This document shows, piece by piece, positions 24,033 to 36,640 of a stretch of 64,000 nt of DNA. Made by a program: the position numbers and the translations under genes. The stretch lies in NCBI GenBank assembly GCA_963697285.1, contig CAVONI010000012.1, positions 1,054,001 to 1,118,000 on the forward strand, in the 5' to 3' direction. This DNA is from JAEUQQ01 sp963697285. Lineage in GTDB: Bacteria; Acidobacteriota; Vicinamibacteria; Vicinamibacterales; JAFNAJ01. A model generated the notes under the pieces. The model saw only the letters and a program-made list of their open reading frames with translations, searched no databases and was not told the origin of the DNA. Numbering within the stretch: position 1 is the stretch's first letter; each line of letters begins with the position of its first letter.

Positions 24033-26948
24033 CTACCGCCGCTCCGTGTCGGTCGCCTTCTTGTAGTACCCCGTCACGTCGCGCGACCCGCGCTCGATGT
24101 ACGGCACGCCCGTGTCCATCCACGCCGGCCGCGCCGCGCCGCGCAGGTAGTGGTCGAAGAACTCGTCCAGGTGGATGGTCCAGTGCTTCTGGTTCTCGCG
24201 CTCGCGCAGGCCGTGCTTCTCGCCGTTGTAGTTGAACAGGTACGCCTCCTTGCCGAGGCGCCGCAACGCGCTGAAGAACTCGATCCCCTGGTACCACGGC
24301 ACCGCGTCGTCTTCATCGTTGTGGATGGTCAGGTACGGCGTGTTGACCTTCTCGACCCAGAACAGCGGCGAGTTCTCGATGAACTGCAGCGGGATACTGC
24401 CACGGCGGTCCGCCGATGCGGCTCTGCGTCTTCTCGTACTGGAACGCGCGCGACATCCCCGTGCCCCAGCGGATGCCGCCGTAGGCGCTGGTCATGTTCA
24501 CGACCGACGCGCCAGCTTCCACCGCGCGGAACATGTCGGTTCGCGTGATCATGTAGGAAATCTGGTACCCGCCCCACGAATGTCCCTGGATGCCGATCCG
24601 CTTCGGATCGATGAAGCCCATGTCGACGACCTTCTGCACCGCCGGGCAGCACGCACTTGTAGGCGCTCTCGCCCGGGATACCCGTTCGTCGTAGACGATG
24701 TCGGGCTGGAGCAGGACGTAGCCGTTGCTGACGTAGCGCGTCGCGTTGATGCTCGTGCCGGGCGCCGGCGGCACGTAGCGGTGCAGGCCGTTGGTCAGCT
24801 CCTCGTAGATGTAGACCATCAGCGGGTACTTCTTCGACGGATCGAAGTCGCTGGGCTTCGTCAGGATCGCGCGCAGCGCCTTGCCGTCGGCGTTCGTGAA
24901 CGACACGAGCTCCGACGTGCCCCACGTGAACTGCGCCTGCTGCGGGTTCGCGTCGCTGATCTTCTTCGGCGCCGTGAACGCGTCGTCGTCGAGAGCCACA
25001 GGTCGGGGAACTCGTCGAAGCGCGACTGCGTGAACACCAGGGTGTCGGCGTTCTTCGCCTTCACCACGCCCACCGACGCCCTTGTCGATCAGCAGCAGCG
25101 CCGCGGGATCCTGCGGCGTCGCCGCATCCAGCGTCACGCGCGCGTAGCCGGACGCCTTCGTCGCGTCGTCGATCACCGACACGAGCAGCGGGCGCGACGC
25201 GGGGATGCGTGCGCTGCTCGGGATCGAGGCGAACGACGCGATGCGAGCGCGACTGGCGGCGACCCGCACCGTTCGTCACCATGCGCGGCGCCCGCGAGCC
25301 GTCGGGCGCCAGTTCCCAGATGTCGAAGCGGTCGTACACCAGCACCCCGCGGTCGCCCTCGAGCCAGCCGCCGACGCCGTAGGGTTGCGGTTGGCCGGGC
25401 GAGTCCCACGTCTCGTCGTCGAAGGCGACCTTCAGGCCCGTCGTCAACGGCGCGTGGCCGTGCCGGTGGCCGTGTCAATCGACGTCCACACGCGCGTGCG
25501 GTCGTCGAAGTAGAGCAGGAACTTCCCGCCCGGCGAGATGGTCGCGTCGAAGCGCACCTTCTCGGCCACCCGGGTCGCGGTGCCGGTCTGCAGGTCGAGC
25601 GTGTAGACGTCGCTGTAGTCGCCGTCCCACGACATCAGCGGGTAGTAGGGGACGCTCGACGTGCCCATGGCCGCATTGCCGTCGGCGGTGAGCGTGACGT
25701 CGGGGCGCGGCGGCGTCGCCAGCGGCACGATCTTCTGCGACGCGACGTGATAGACCGCGCGGTAAGCTGCGCTTCTTCTCGTCGTCGGCGCGGACCTTCT
25801 GCATCGGTCTGCAACTGCGGGTCCTTCCAGTGCCACAGGTCGACCTTGACGGGCTCCGGCGCATCGTCGGGCTCGGCAACCGGCCTGGGCGCGGTGCCGA
25901 AGAACAGGCGCGCGCCGTCGTCCGAGAACGTCGAGCGTCGCGTGCTCGCTCACGGCGATGGCCCGTCGGTGAAGTCGCCCGCGATCGACACCGCCGACGC
26001 CGTCGCCGGGCGTCCAGCGATACAGGACGTAGCGCGGCGCCTTCTCTGACCACGACGTCCCTGTCGGTCACGAACGCGAGCTGCGTGCCCGTGTCGTCGA
26101 ACGTCAGCTTGCGGTAGTGCCCCTCGCCCATCGGCACCGACGTCTCGACGCCGTCGCGCATGCGCCGCACGCCAACGCCGTTCGACGGCGGCGTCTTGGC
26201 CGATGCGACCGCGTAGGCGAGCCACGCCCCGTTGTCACTCCACGCGTAGTCGCTGACGTCGCCGACCGACGTCTCGGTGCCGGCCGCCAGGTCGCGCACC
26301 ACGAGCTCGGTGCCGGGCTCGATCTTCTTGCGATCGACGGCCTTCTTCGCCGGCGCCTCGTCGCCTTCCTTCTCGGCGGCTTCCTTCCGTTCGCGCTCGC
26401 GGTCTTCCTTGCTCTTCGGCGCCGCATCCTTCAGGTACGCGAGCACGCGCACCGGCGTCCTTCGGCACCTTGAAGCTCTTGATGCGGTCGGCGGTGAACG
26501 TCGCCTGCGTCGCGAGTTCGACCACGCCAACGCCACCCTTCGGCATGTCCTCGGGCTTCTTCTTGGCCTTCTTCGCCTTGTCGAGTTCTGCGTCGAGCGC
26601 CGCGATGCCGAACACCACGAAGCGGGAATCGCTCGTGAAGGTGGCGTCCTTGCCACGCGGATGGCGCGACTCCTTGCCCGTCGCGAGGTTGCGAACCACC
26701 AGCTCACCATCCCCGTCCTGCGGCGCCAGCGTGTAGGCCAGCCAGGCGCCGTCGCGCGAGAGGGTCACGCCCTGGATTGACTTCCAGCTGTCGTAGGCAT
26801 CGTGCGTGATGGGACGCGTGGCGACCACCGCGGCCCTGGAGGCTACCGGCGCCTGGCGGGTGGCCGCCGCCTGCGCGGCGGGATCGGCCGTCCAGGCGAC
26901 GAAGGCGATGGCAACGAGCGCGATTGAACGTGAACACGTGCGAAGCAT
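24033..26948 (-). pseudogene. S9 family prolyl oligopeptidase, about 14 frameshifts
   Basis: The gene reads from ATG 26948 (AGGAG seven bases upstream; signal peptide MLRTCSRSIALVAIAFVAW) to TAG 24033. The protein is recognisable end to end: propeller (about 60-600), then the catalytic domain with QGHSWGG, HNDEDDAVPW and NGEKHG as the Ser, Asp and His sites. The frame changes about 14 times, near 26455, 26045, 26005, 25963, 25927, 25803, 25765, 25446, 25206, 25075, 24988, 24688, 24645 and 24389. Nearly all look like one extra or missing base in a short run, and sequence between breaks is well conserved with no other stop codons. That favours consensus error over decay. Without the errors the product would be a secreted peptidase of about 960 residues. 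Confidence 0.75.
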
Positions 26949-27075
26949 GAAGGCACTCCTGGGATCGACGACGGCGCGCATCGTGGCACATCGCCCGATG
27001 ACCCGCAACCACGACCGCCCCGTCCACGTATAGGCATTCGAGACGCCGGCGGCGACGTCGCAAAGGAGCAACACG

Positions 27076-27267
27076 ATGAAGTTCCTGGTGTGGTTGATCC
27101 TGCTCGTGCTGTGCTGGCCCCTTGCCCTCCTCGCCCTGCTGCTCTATCCCCTCGTCTGGGTGCTGATGCTTCCGTTCAGGTTGCTCGGCATCGCCGTCGA
27201 CGGAGTGTTCGGCCTTCTGCGCGCCCTCGTCACGCTGCCAGCCCGCCTGCTCGGCGCCACCCGCTGA
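27076..27267 (+). CDS. small membrane protein (63 residues)
   Basis: It consists almost wholly of hydrophobic residues: residues 4-35 (LVWLILLVLCWPLALLALLL) form one long or two short membrane helices, followed by an amphipathic stretch (LLGIAVDGVFGLLRALVTLP) and a basic end. AAGGAG lies seven bases before the ATG, one of the best ribosome sites in the window, so the gene is probably real. It is divergent from the broken S9 gene. No family is recognised. Confidence 0.65.
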   Translation: MKFLVWLILLVLCWPLALLALLLYPLVWVLMLPFRLLGIAVDGVFGLLRALVTLPARLLGATR

Positions 27268-27313
27268 GCGTCTGGCCTTGACCCGGCCTGACGGAGGCGG
27301 CCTGGAGTTGTTC

Positions 27314-27487
27314 GCCGCAGCCCCGGCGCCAGGCAGGGGGCGGACGCGGGGACCTGTCGCGCCGTAGCCCCGGTGCAGTGCAGGGGGCGTAGGCGGACCT
27401 GTCGCGCCGTAGCCCCGGTGCCAGGCAAGGGGCGGACGCGGACCTGTCGCGCCGTAGCCCCGGTGCAATGCAGGGGGGCGTAGGCGG
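27314..27487. repeat. four-unit alternating tandem repeat upstream of the xanthine-dehydrogenase gene
   Basis: Units start at 27314, 27361, 27406 and 27451 (45-47 bp). All share GCCGYAGCCCCGGYGC. Units 1 and 3 continue with a GCCAGGCA-type segment and GCGGACGCGG. Units 2 and 4 continue with GCARTGCAGGGGG and CGTAGGCGGA. The order is therefore A-B-A-B. In unit 4 the usual CCTGTCGC is replaced by TATACTCC, which is the -10 box of the next gene. Confidence 0.85.
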
Positions 27488-27488
27488 A

Positions 27489-27494
27489 TATACT
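27489..27494 (+). promoter_or_regulatory. putative -10 box for a leaderless xanthine-dehydrogenase operon
   Basis: TATACT, 6 nt upstream of ATG 27501, at the end of the tandem repeat. Confidence 0.5.
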
Positions 27495-27500
27495 CCCCCG

Positions 27501-30140
<2,640 letters not shown>

Positions 30141-30144
<4 letters not shown>

Positions 30145-31235
30145 CCGCCGGTCTCGTCAACGCCCACACGCATCTCTACAGCGGCCTGGCCCCGTTCGGC
30201 ATCCCTGCGCCCGAGCCCGCACCCGAGAACTTCGTGCAGATTCTCGAGCGTCTCTGGTGGCGCCTGGATCGCGCCCTCGACGCCGACACGCTCCACGCCA
30301 GTGCGCGCTACTACGTGGCCGAGGCCCTCCTGCACGGCACGACCGCGCTCGTCGATCACCACGAGTCGCCGTCGTGCATCGAGGGTTCGCTCGACGTGCT
30401 CGCCGATGCGTGCACCTCGCTCGGCATGCGCGCCCTCCTGGCCTACGGCGCGACCGAGCGCAACGGCGGACGCGACGAAGCGCGCCGTGGACTCGCCGAG
30501 TGCCGGCGGTTCATCCTCGCGAACACGAGCCCGCTCGTGCGCGGCGCCATCGGCCTGCACGCCTCGTTCACGGTGTCGGACGACACGATCCGCGAGGCCG
30601 CGGCGATGTGCCGGGATCTCGGGGCCGTGCTGCACGTCCACGTCGCCGAAGACGCCGCCGACGTGGCCGATGCGCGCGCGCGCGGCTACGCCGGCCCCGT
30701 CGAGCGCCTCGACGCGCTGGGCGCGCTGGGCCCGGGATCCATCCTCGCGCACGGCATCCACCTCACGACCGAGCAGGTGCGGCGTGTGCACGACCTCGGA
30801 TGCTGGATCGTGCAGAACCCGCGATCGAACCGGGGCAACGGCGTCGGATACGGGCGCGCCCTGCGCGCGAGCGATCGTGTCGCCGTCGGCACCGACGGCT
30901 ATCCCGCGCAGATGCTCGACGAGCGCGACGTGCTGCGCGAGGTCGGACTCGCGCACGGCGACACCGCCGAGACGCTCGACGCCCGGATGCTCGCCGGTGA
31001 CGCCCTGGTCCGCGACGTGTTGTGCGGCGACTGGCCCGACACCGATGCCTCACCCCCGGCCGTCGCCGACCCGCTCGCCGCGCGGCGCGAGGCCGCGCTG
31101 GCCCACCTCGACGTGCAGGGACGCGCCGTGCTCGATCACGGACGCCTCCTGACCGCCGACATCGACGACATCCGCACAACGGCACGCCGCGCGGCGACGA
31201 GCCTCTGGCAGCGGATGCGAGAGGTTGCCCCGTGA
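30141..31235 (+). CDS. amidohydrolase, SsnA-like, without the N-terminal beta-sandwich half
   Basis: A 364-residue TIM-barrel metal hydrolase of the cytosine/guanine-deaminase (SsnA) type, expected to deaminate or open a purine-derived ring. Ligands: NAHTHLYSGL (residues 7-16), LHVHVAED, AHGIHL and VGTDGYP. The GTG start overlaps the XDH stop (GTGA), so it cannot extend upstream. The usual 55-60-residue N-terminal composite strand domain is absent and the barrel begins at residue 2. The C-terminal strands are also reduced. It remains possible that the missing part is not needed in this lineage. The downstream PLP gene starts within this gene's stop codon. Confidence 0.75.
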
Positions 31236-32728
31236 CACGACTCGGACTCGATACCCACGTCGTCGACGCGAACGTCTACGACCGCACGGTCGGGCGCTTC
31301 CGCGATGCCCGCATCGCGCTGCCGACGTTCAGGCAACTGGCCGATCCCGCGACCATCCCCGCGTCGGTGCGCGAGGCGCTGGCGCAGATCGATCCCGACG
31401 CGCCGCACCCGCTCAACCTCTTCCGCGTGCACTGGCACAACGACCACACGCGACGCGGCCTGGCCGACGTGCCGGATCACGTGGTGCTGCCCTCGTCGTT
31501 GACCGGCGTGCGCGCTCCCATCGTCGTCGCGTTCGGTGACCGGTTTCCGATGATCCACGCCCACAAGGTGCTGGCGGCCTACAGTTGCCTCGCACCGCGC
31601 GTGATCACGGGACAGTTCGACCCGACCACCCATCGCGCCCTGTGGCCGTCCACCGGCAACTACTGCCGCGGCGGCGTCGCCATCTCGCGGATCATGGGTT
31701 GCCACGGCGTGGCCATCCTGCCCGAGGGGATGAGCGCCGAGCGCTTCGACTGGCTCGCGCGCTGGGTGGCCGAACCGGGCGACATCATCCGCACGCCGGG
31801 CACCGAGAGCAACGTGAAGGAGATCTACGACAAGTGCGCCGAACTCGAGCGTGATTCGGCGAACGTGATCTTCAACCAGTTCTGCGAGTTCGGGAACTAC
31901 CTCGGACATTTCGCGTGCACCGGCGCCGCACTGGGCCGGATCGTGACGTCGCTGCAGGCCGCCAACCCGCGCCTGCGCCTGCACGCGTACACGTCGGCCA
32001 CCGGCTCGGGCGGCACCCTCGCGGCCGGCGACTACCTCAAGGAACACTTCGGCGCCCGCATCGTCGCCGTCGAGGCGCTCGAGTGCCCGACGCTGCTCTA
32101 CAACGGTTTCGGCGAGCACAACATCCAGGGGATCGGCGACAAGCACGTACCGTTGATCCACAACGTGATGAACACCGACGTCGCGACGGCCATCTCGGAT
32201 GTCGCGACAGACAGCCTGACGCTCGTGTTCAACACCGACGTCGGCCGCCGGTACCTCGCCGATCGACGCGGTGTGCCGCCCCATGTCGTTGCGGCCCTGG
32301 GCTCGATGGGGTACTCGGGCATCTGCAACGTGCTGGCCGCGGTGAAGACCGCGCGCTACTTCGATCTGGGGCCAGACGAGGCCGTCATCACCGTGGCCAC
32401 GGACGGTGCCGCGATGTACGCGAGCGAGTGGCCACGCCTCACCGGGAAACACTTCGGCGGCCGCTTCGACGAGGTCACCGCGGCGGAAGCGTTCGCGCAG
32501 CACATGCTGGGCGCGGCCACCGATCACTACCTGGAACTCAACGAGCGTGACCGCGCGCGTGTCTTCAACCTCGGGTACTACACGTGGGTCGAACAGCAGG
32601 GCGTGACCTCGGCCGAGTTCACGGCGCGTCGCGACCAGTCGTTCTGGCGCGGGCTCCGCTCGTACATCGAGGCGTGGGATGCGCTGATCGGCGAGTTCAA
32701 CGCGCGGACAGGCCAGGCCGTGGCATGA
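31232..32728 (+). CDS. PLP-dependent fold-type II lyase (cysteine-synthase-like)
   Basis: A 498-residue PLP enzyme, longer than typical cysteine synthase (about 310). Lys in IHAHKVLAAY is the probable Schiff-base residue, STGNYCRGGVAISRI the substrate loop and TSATGSGGTLAAG the PLP phosphate loop. The N-terminal 80 residues and C-terminal 100 (YYTWVEQQG ... IGEFNA) are unlike cysteine synthases. The GTG overlaps the amidohydrolase stop (GTGA). In E. coli this slot is filled by YgeX, 2,3-diaminopropionate ammonia-lyase; this protein may do an equivalent job, but the sequence is quite different. The function is inferred from context only. Confidence 0.72.
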   Translation: MTRLGLDTHVVDANVYDRTVGRFRDARIALPTFRQLADPATIPASVREALAQIDPDAPHPLNLFRVHWHNDHTRRGLADVPDHVVLPSSLTGVRAPIVVAFGDRFPMIHAHKVLAAYSCLAPRVITGQFDPTTHRALWPSTGNYCRGGVAISRIMGCHGVAILPEGMSAERFDWLARWVAEPGDIIRTPGTESNVKEIYDKCAELERDSANVIFNQFCEFGNYLGHFACTGAALGRIVTSLQAANPRLRLHAYTSATGSGGTLAAGDYLKEHFGARIVAVEALECPTLLYNGFGEHNIQGIGDKHVPLIHNVMNTDVATAISDVATDSLTLVFNTDVGRRYLADRRGVPPHVVAALGSMGYSGICNVLAAVKTARYFDLGPDEAVITVATDGAAMYASEWPRLTGKHFGGRFDEVTAAEAFAQHMLGAATDHYLELNERDRARVFNLGYYTWVEQQGVTSAEFTARRDQSFWRGLRSYIEAWDALIGEFNARTGQAVA

Positions 32729-32735
32729 GCCGGCG

Positions 32736-34219
32736 ATGAGCACCATGCGCGACGCCGGCCCGTCGATGCCCCTGCTGCGCTGTGCCGGCTGCGGAACCGA
32801 GGTCGAGGCCATGGGCACGGGCGGCGTCGCGTCACGCTGCCCGCGCGCCGGCAACGACGATGTCGACCACGTGTTGCGTCCCGTTGCGCCCGGCACCTTC
32901 GCGACGCTGGCCCGCACCAGGCGTGCAGCACGAATCCGTTCGTCCGTTACCGGACGCTCCTGACCTCATACCGCGCGGCACGTGCGCTGGGGATGTCAGA
33001 CCAGGAGTTCGTGCGGCTCGTCGAGGATCTCGACGCCCGCGTCGCACGCATCGATGGCACCGGGTTTCGCGTGACACCGCTGCGCGTCGAGACCACGCTG
33101 CCGGCGAACTTCCGGATGCCGTGCGGCAACCTGCTGGTCAAGGTGGAGGCCGATCACGTTTCCGGCTCCCACAAGGCACGACACCTCATGGGCATCATGC
33201 TGATGCTCGAGGTCGCCCGTTCGACTCGCCCGGCGGGCTCGCTCACGGCAGGGTCCCCGGTTGGATCGGCTGGTGCCACGTCGCGACTCGCGATCGCGAG
33301 TTGTGGCAACGCGGCGCTCGCCGCCGCGGTCGTGGCGCGAGCGGCTGCGCGTGAGCTCGACGTGTTCGTGCCCACGTGGGCCAGCGACGCAGTGGTCGAT
33401 CGGCTCATTGCGCTCGGTGCGACCGTCAACACCTGCGCCCGTAACGGCGACGTGGCCGGCGATCCGTGTTACCTGGGGTTCAAGCACGCGGTCGCGCGCG
33501 GCGCCACGCCGTTCTGCTGCCAGGGCCCCGACAACGGCCTCACGGTCGAGGGCGGCGAAACCCTCGCATGGGAAATGGCGGATGCGCTCGACGGCGACGT
33601 GCCGGATGCGATCTTCGTCCAGGTCGGAGGCGGCGCGCTCGCGACCGCCATCGTGCGCGGCTTCGTCGATGCGCATCGTGCGGGCCGCACGACACGGATT
33701 CCGCGCCTCCATGCCGTGCAGACTCGCGGCTGCGCGCCGCTCGTGCGCGCGTACGATGCCCTCATCGCGCACATCCTCGGACGGCTTGGTGCAGCATCGC
33801 CGCCGCTGTCGACGCTCGACCGAGAGGCAGCGCCCGAACGCCTGCGGCGCTCCGAGTTCGTCGCGCTCCACGCCGGCAGCAGCATCCTGACAGACGCCCT
33901 GCTCCACGCGGCCTCGCATCGCGCCGCGTTCATGCGCCCATGGGACGTCGAGCCTCGCAGCGTCGCGACCGGCATCCTCGACGACGAGACGTACGACTGG
34001 CTGGCCGTGGTCGAAGGGATGCTCCGCACGGGCGGATACCCCGTGCTGGCCGATGAAGACACGCTCGCGTACGCGAACCGCCTCGCGCACGAGACGACCG
34101 GCATCGACGTGTGCGTGACCGGTAGCGCCGGATTGGCGGGACTCATCGACACGCTGCCGCTCGACGCACGGCTGGCCTCAGAGCGTGTGGCGGTGGTGTT
34201 CTCGGGCCATCGGCGATAG
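32736..34219 (+). CDS. PLP-dependent threonine-synthase/lyase-like enzyme with zinc ribbon, one frameshift
   Basis: The second fold-type II PLP enzyme. Residues 1-45 hold a zinc-ribbon start (LLRCAGCGTE ... ASRCP), as in archaeal-type threonine synthases. The frame then breaks near 32921; a missing G in CCAGGC would join it to NPFVRYRTLLTSYRAARAL. The core has VSGSHKARHLMG (Schiff-base Lys), IASCGNAALAAAVVA, TVEGGETLAWEM and VGGGALATAIV. As written, only a 408-residue product from ATG 32993 is readable after the break. It is last in the XDH operon, seven bases after the first PLP gene. Diaminopropionate or carbamoylated amino acids are plausible substrates, inferred from neighbours. Confidence 0.65.
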
Positions 34220-34231
34220 CGTGCACCCGTG

Positions 34232-34280
34232 CCCGGGCCCCACCCTTCGACACGCTCAGGGCAGGCTGGGGTGCGGCCCC
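34232..34280. repeat. imperfect hairpin at the meeting point of the two convergent operons
   Basis: GGGCCCCACCC and GGGGTGCGGCCCC flank the dispersed motif CCCTTCGACACGCTCAGGG. It is placed 12 bp after one operon's end and 37 bp before the other's, so it may act as a two-way terminator. Its right arm resembles the hairpin family at 36493-36640. Confidence 0.5.
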
Positions 34281-34317
34281 TGCACCTGACACCCTGGTCG
34301 TTCCGGCCCCACACCCA

Positions 34318-35271
34318 TCACCCTTCGATGATGGTTCCCGCGCGGCCTTCGACGGCGTCTTCCAGTTGATCGGGGCTCGTGATCACCACGCGCCTGCCGC
34401 CGCCATCGAGGTAGCGCAGTGCGGCCTCGATCTTGGGCCCCATGCTGCCCTTGCCGAACTGGCCATCGGCCAGGTGACGCGCGGCCTCTGCGCGCGTCAG
34501 GCGATCGAGATTGACCTGGTCGGGGCGCCCGTAGTTCAACGCAACCTTGGCCACACCGGTCGAGATGACGAGCTGGTCGGCGCCCAGGCAGTTGGCGAGC
34601 AGGGCCGACGCGAGGTCCTTGTCGATGACCGCCTCGACCCCGCGGTAGTCACCCTCGGCGTCGCGCACGACGGGAATCCCCCCGCCTCCGACGCCAACGA
34701 CCACGAACCCGGCTTCGACGAGCAGCCGGATCGCGTCGAGTTCGACGATGGTGATCGGGTCGGGGCTCGCGACGACCCGTCGCCATCCGCGGCCGGCGTC
34801 TTCGACGACCGTGAAGCTCCCCGCCGCGGAGCGCGCCTTCGCAGTGGCCGCGTCCATGAACGAGCCGATGGGCTTCGATGGTTTGGCAAACGCCTCGCTG
34901 GCCGGATCGACCTCGACCTGCGTGACGACCGACACGGCCTGCTTCGCGACGCCGCGGCGGCGGAACTCGTTCGCGAGCGCCTGCTGAATCATGTAGCCGA
35001 TGGCGCCCTGCGTGTCGGCGTCGCAGGAGTCGAGCGGCACCTCGTGCAACTCGTGGCTGGCCAGTTCGGATCGTCGCAGGATGAATCCGACCTGCGGGCC
35101 GTTGCCGTGCGTGACCACGACGCGATGGCCGTTCTCGACGATCTGCGCGATGTGATGACACGTCTCGCGCGCGAGTGCCCACTGGTCGGGCACCGTCCTG
35201 TGCCCCTCGTCCTTGATCAATGAGTTGCCGCCTATCGCGAGCACCACCAGGTCGCCGGAACCGGTGCGCAT
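34318..35271 (-). CDS. arcC: carbamate kinase
   Basis: A 317-residue carbamate kinase (carbamoyl phosphate + ADP to ATP + NH3 + CO2). Signature segments: VLAIGGNSLIKD at the start, THGNGPQVGFILRRSE, GAIGYMIQQALANEF, VSVVTQVEVD, KPIGSFM, VVASPDPITIVE, VVGVGGGGIPV, AVIDKDLASALLA and FGKGSMGPKIEAAL. The length is typical. Its ATG lies one base after the YgeW stop codon. In this cluster it would cash in the carbamoyl phosphate released by YgeW as ATP, which is the energy-yielding end of the pathway. Confidence 0.97.
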   Translation of the reverse strand: MRTGSGDLVVLAIGGNSLIKDEGHRTVPDQWALARETCHHIAQIVENGHRVVVTHGNGPQVGFILRRSELASHELHEVPLDSCDADTQGAIGYMIQQALANEFRRRGVAKQAVSVVTQVEVDPASEAFAKPSKPIGSFMDAATAKARSAAGSFTVVEDAGRGWRRVVASPDPITIVELDAIRLLVEAGFVVVGVGGGGIPVVRDAEGDYRGVEAVIDKDLASALLANCLGADQLVISTGVAKVALNYGRPDQVNLDRLTRAEAARHLADGQFGKGSMGPKIEAALRYLDGGGRRVVITSPDQLEDAVEGRAGTIIEG

Positions 35272-35272
35272 C

Positions 35273-36469
35273 TCAGTCCCTCCGCCGCATCGCGCCCGCG
35301 TGGACGGCCGCCGTCAGCGCATCGGCAGGCTGGCCGAAGCGTGCGGCGAGGATCATCGCCGCGATGACAAACGGCTTGTGCCCGGCCTCGCGATACGTGT
35401 CGAGGCGCGCGCGCTCGAAGACGCCCTTGCTGACCTCGCCGGCCTTGCAGCTCACGCCGCTGATGTCTGCCGGCAGGCAGTGCATGTAGAGGGCGCGTCC
35501 GCCGCGTGTCAGCGCCATCTTGGCCTCGTCGCACTCCCAGTCGGTGTGTCGTGCGTTGTTCGCCAGTGCCTGCTGCTCGAGTTCGTGCAACTTCGCCTGC
35601 TCGCGGGCGTGCACGAGGCGCGTGCGCTCGCGCATCACCCACATCGGCGCCCAGCTCTTGGGGTAGACGATGTCGGCGCCGTCGAATGCGTCCTCCATTG
35701 AACCCGTCACGCGGAACGACCCCCCGCTCGCCGCCGCTGCCCGGCTCGCCGCCGCGAGCGGCTCGTCCGCAAGGTCGTACCCGTCGGGATGGCCGAGCAC
35801 GACATCCATGCCCATTCGCGCCATGAGCGTGATGACGCCCTGGGGCACCGACAGCGGCTTGCCGTAGCTCGGCGAGTACGCCCACGTCATCGCAAGCTTC
35901 TTGCCCCGGAGTCCGTCGATGCCACCGAAGTGGTCGATGAGGTGCCGCAGGTCGGCCATGCTCTGCGTCGGATGGTCCAGGTCGCACTGCAGGTTGACCA
36001 CGGCCGGACGCTGCGCCAGCACGCCCGCGCGGTAGCTCTCGTCGAGCGATGCCGCGACTTCAGCCATGTACTTGTGCCCCTCGCCGAGGAACATGTCGTC
36101 GCGGATCCCGATCACCTCGCTCAGGAAGCCAATCATCGTCGCCGTCTCGCGAACGGTCTCTCCGTGCGCCACCTGCGACGTCGACTCGTCGAGTTCCTCG
36201 GTCATCAGGCCGAGCAGGTTGCACGCGCTGCGGAAGGCGTAGCGCGTGCGCGTCGACTTGTCGCGGAAGATCGACATGCCGAGGCCGGTGTCGAACAGCC
36301 GTGTCGAGACCCCGGCGCGCGCGAGGTCCTGCAGGATTTCTGCGGCCTGCAGCACGAAGCGGATCGTCGGGTCGGCTTGCTGCCACGTGAGCAGGAAGTC
36401 GCCGTCGTGGATGCCGGCGTGGTAGGACGCGAGGCGTTCGAGCTTCGCGGCAATCGTGGGTGTCGACAT
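35273..36469 (-). CDS. ygeW: knotted carbamoyltransferase YgeW
   Basis: A 398-residue transcarbamylase of the YgeW type. The carbamoyl-phosphate site is FRDKSTRTRYAFRSA (about residues 55-69), HCLPAD is the catalytic proline loop, and LDHPTQSMADL is the second-domain motif. The knot-region insertions distinguish it from ornithine carbamoyltransferase. YgeW works in the phosphorolytic direction in the current model of purine breakdown, releasing carbamoyl phosphate from a ureido compound; arcC follows at once. Start ATG 36469 is preferred; the longer frame to 36505 would read into repeat sequence. Confidence 0.92.
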   Translation of the reverse strand: MSTPTIAAKLERLASYHAGIHDGDFLLTWQQADPTIRFVLQAAEILQDLARAGVSTRLFDTGLGMSIFRDKSTRTRYAFRSACNLLGLMTEELDESTSQVAHGETVRETATMIGFLSEVIGIRDDMFLGEGHKYMAEVAASLDESYRAGVLAQRPAVVNLQCDLDHPTQSMADLRHLIDHFGGIDGLRGKKLAMTWAYSPSYGKPLSVPQGVITLMARMGMDVVLGHPDGYDLADEPLAAASRAAAASGGSFRVTGSMEDAFDGADIVYPKSWAPMWVMRERTRLVHAREQAKLHELEQQALANNARHTDWECDEAKMALTRGGRALYMHCLPADISGVSCKAGEVSKGVFERARLDTYREAGHKPFVIAAMILAARFGQPADALTAAVHAGAMRRRD

Positions 36470-36492
36470 GGTCGAAGGGTCTCCGTGTGGTG

Positions 36493-36640
36493 TGACGGGC
36501 CGCACAGGGTGCGGCCCCTACGTGGTCGCATGACGGGCCGCACAGGGTGCGGCCCCTACGTGTCGCATGACGGGCCGCGCGGGGTGTGGCCCATACGTGG
36601 TCGCATGATGGCGCGCGGGCGTGGCCCCTACGTGGCCGAG
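36493..36640. repeat. four tandem 37-38-bp hairpin repeats between ygeY and ygeW
   Basis: Units start at 36493, 36531, 36568 and 36606. Each has a stem GGGCCGCA/TGCGGCCC around a 4-5-nt loop, then CCTACGTGGTCGCA. Unit 3 is diverged (GGGGTGTGGCCCATACG) and unit 4 is degenerate. Unit 4 includes the TAG stop codon of ygeY (36628-36630). A single related copy lies at 61674-61701, downstream of rimO. Confidence 0.88.

Noticed and set aside
26704..27468. Minus-strand frame with repeated HRGYGATGP units
   Set aside because: It is the tandem repeat at 27314-27487 read backwards and then runs antisense into the S9 gene; no start signal and repeat period alone explains it.
34232..34280. Insertion sequence end at the operon junction
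   Set aside because: No transposase, target duplication or matching end was found; a hairpin/dispersed motif explains it.
36493..36640. CRISPR-like array
   Set aside because: Units abut without unique spacers, each is a GC-rich hairpin, and there are no cas genes nearby.
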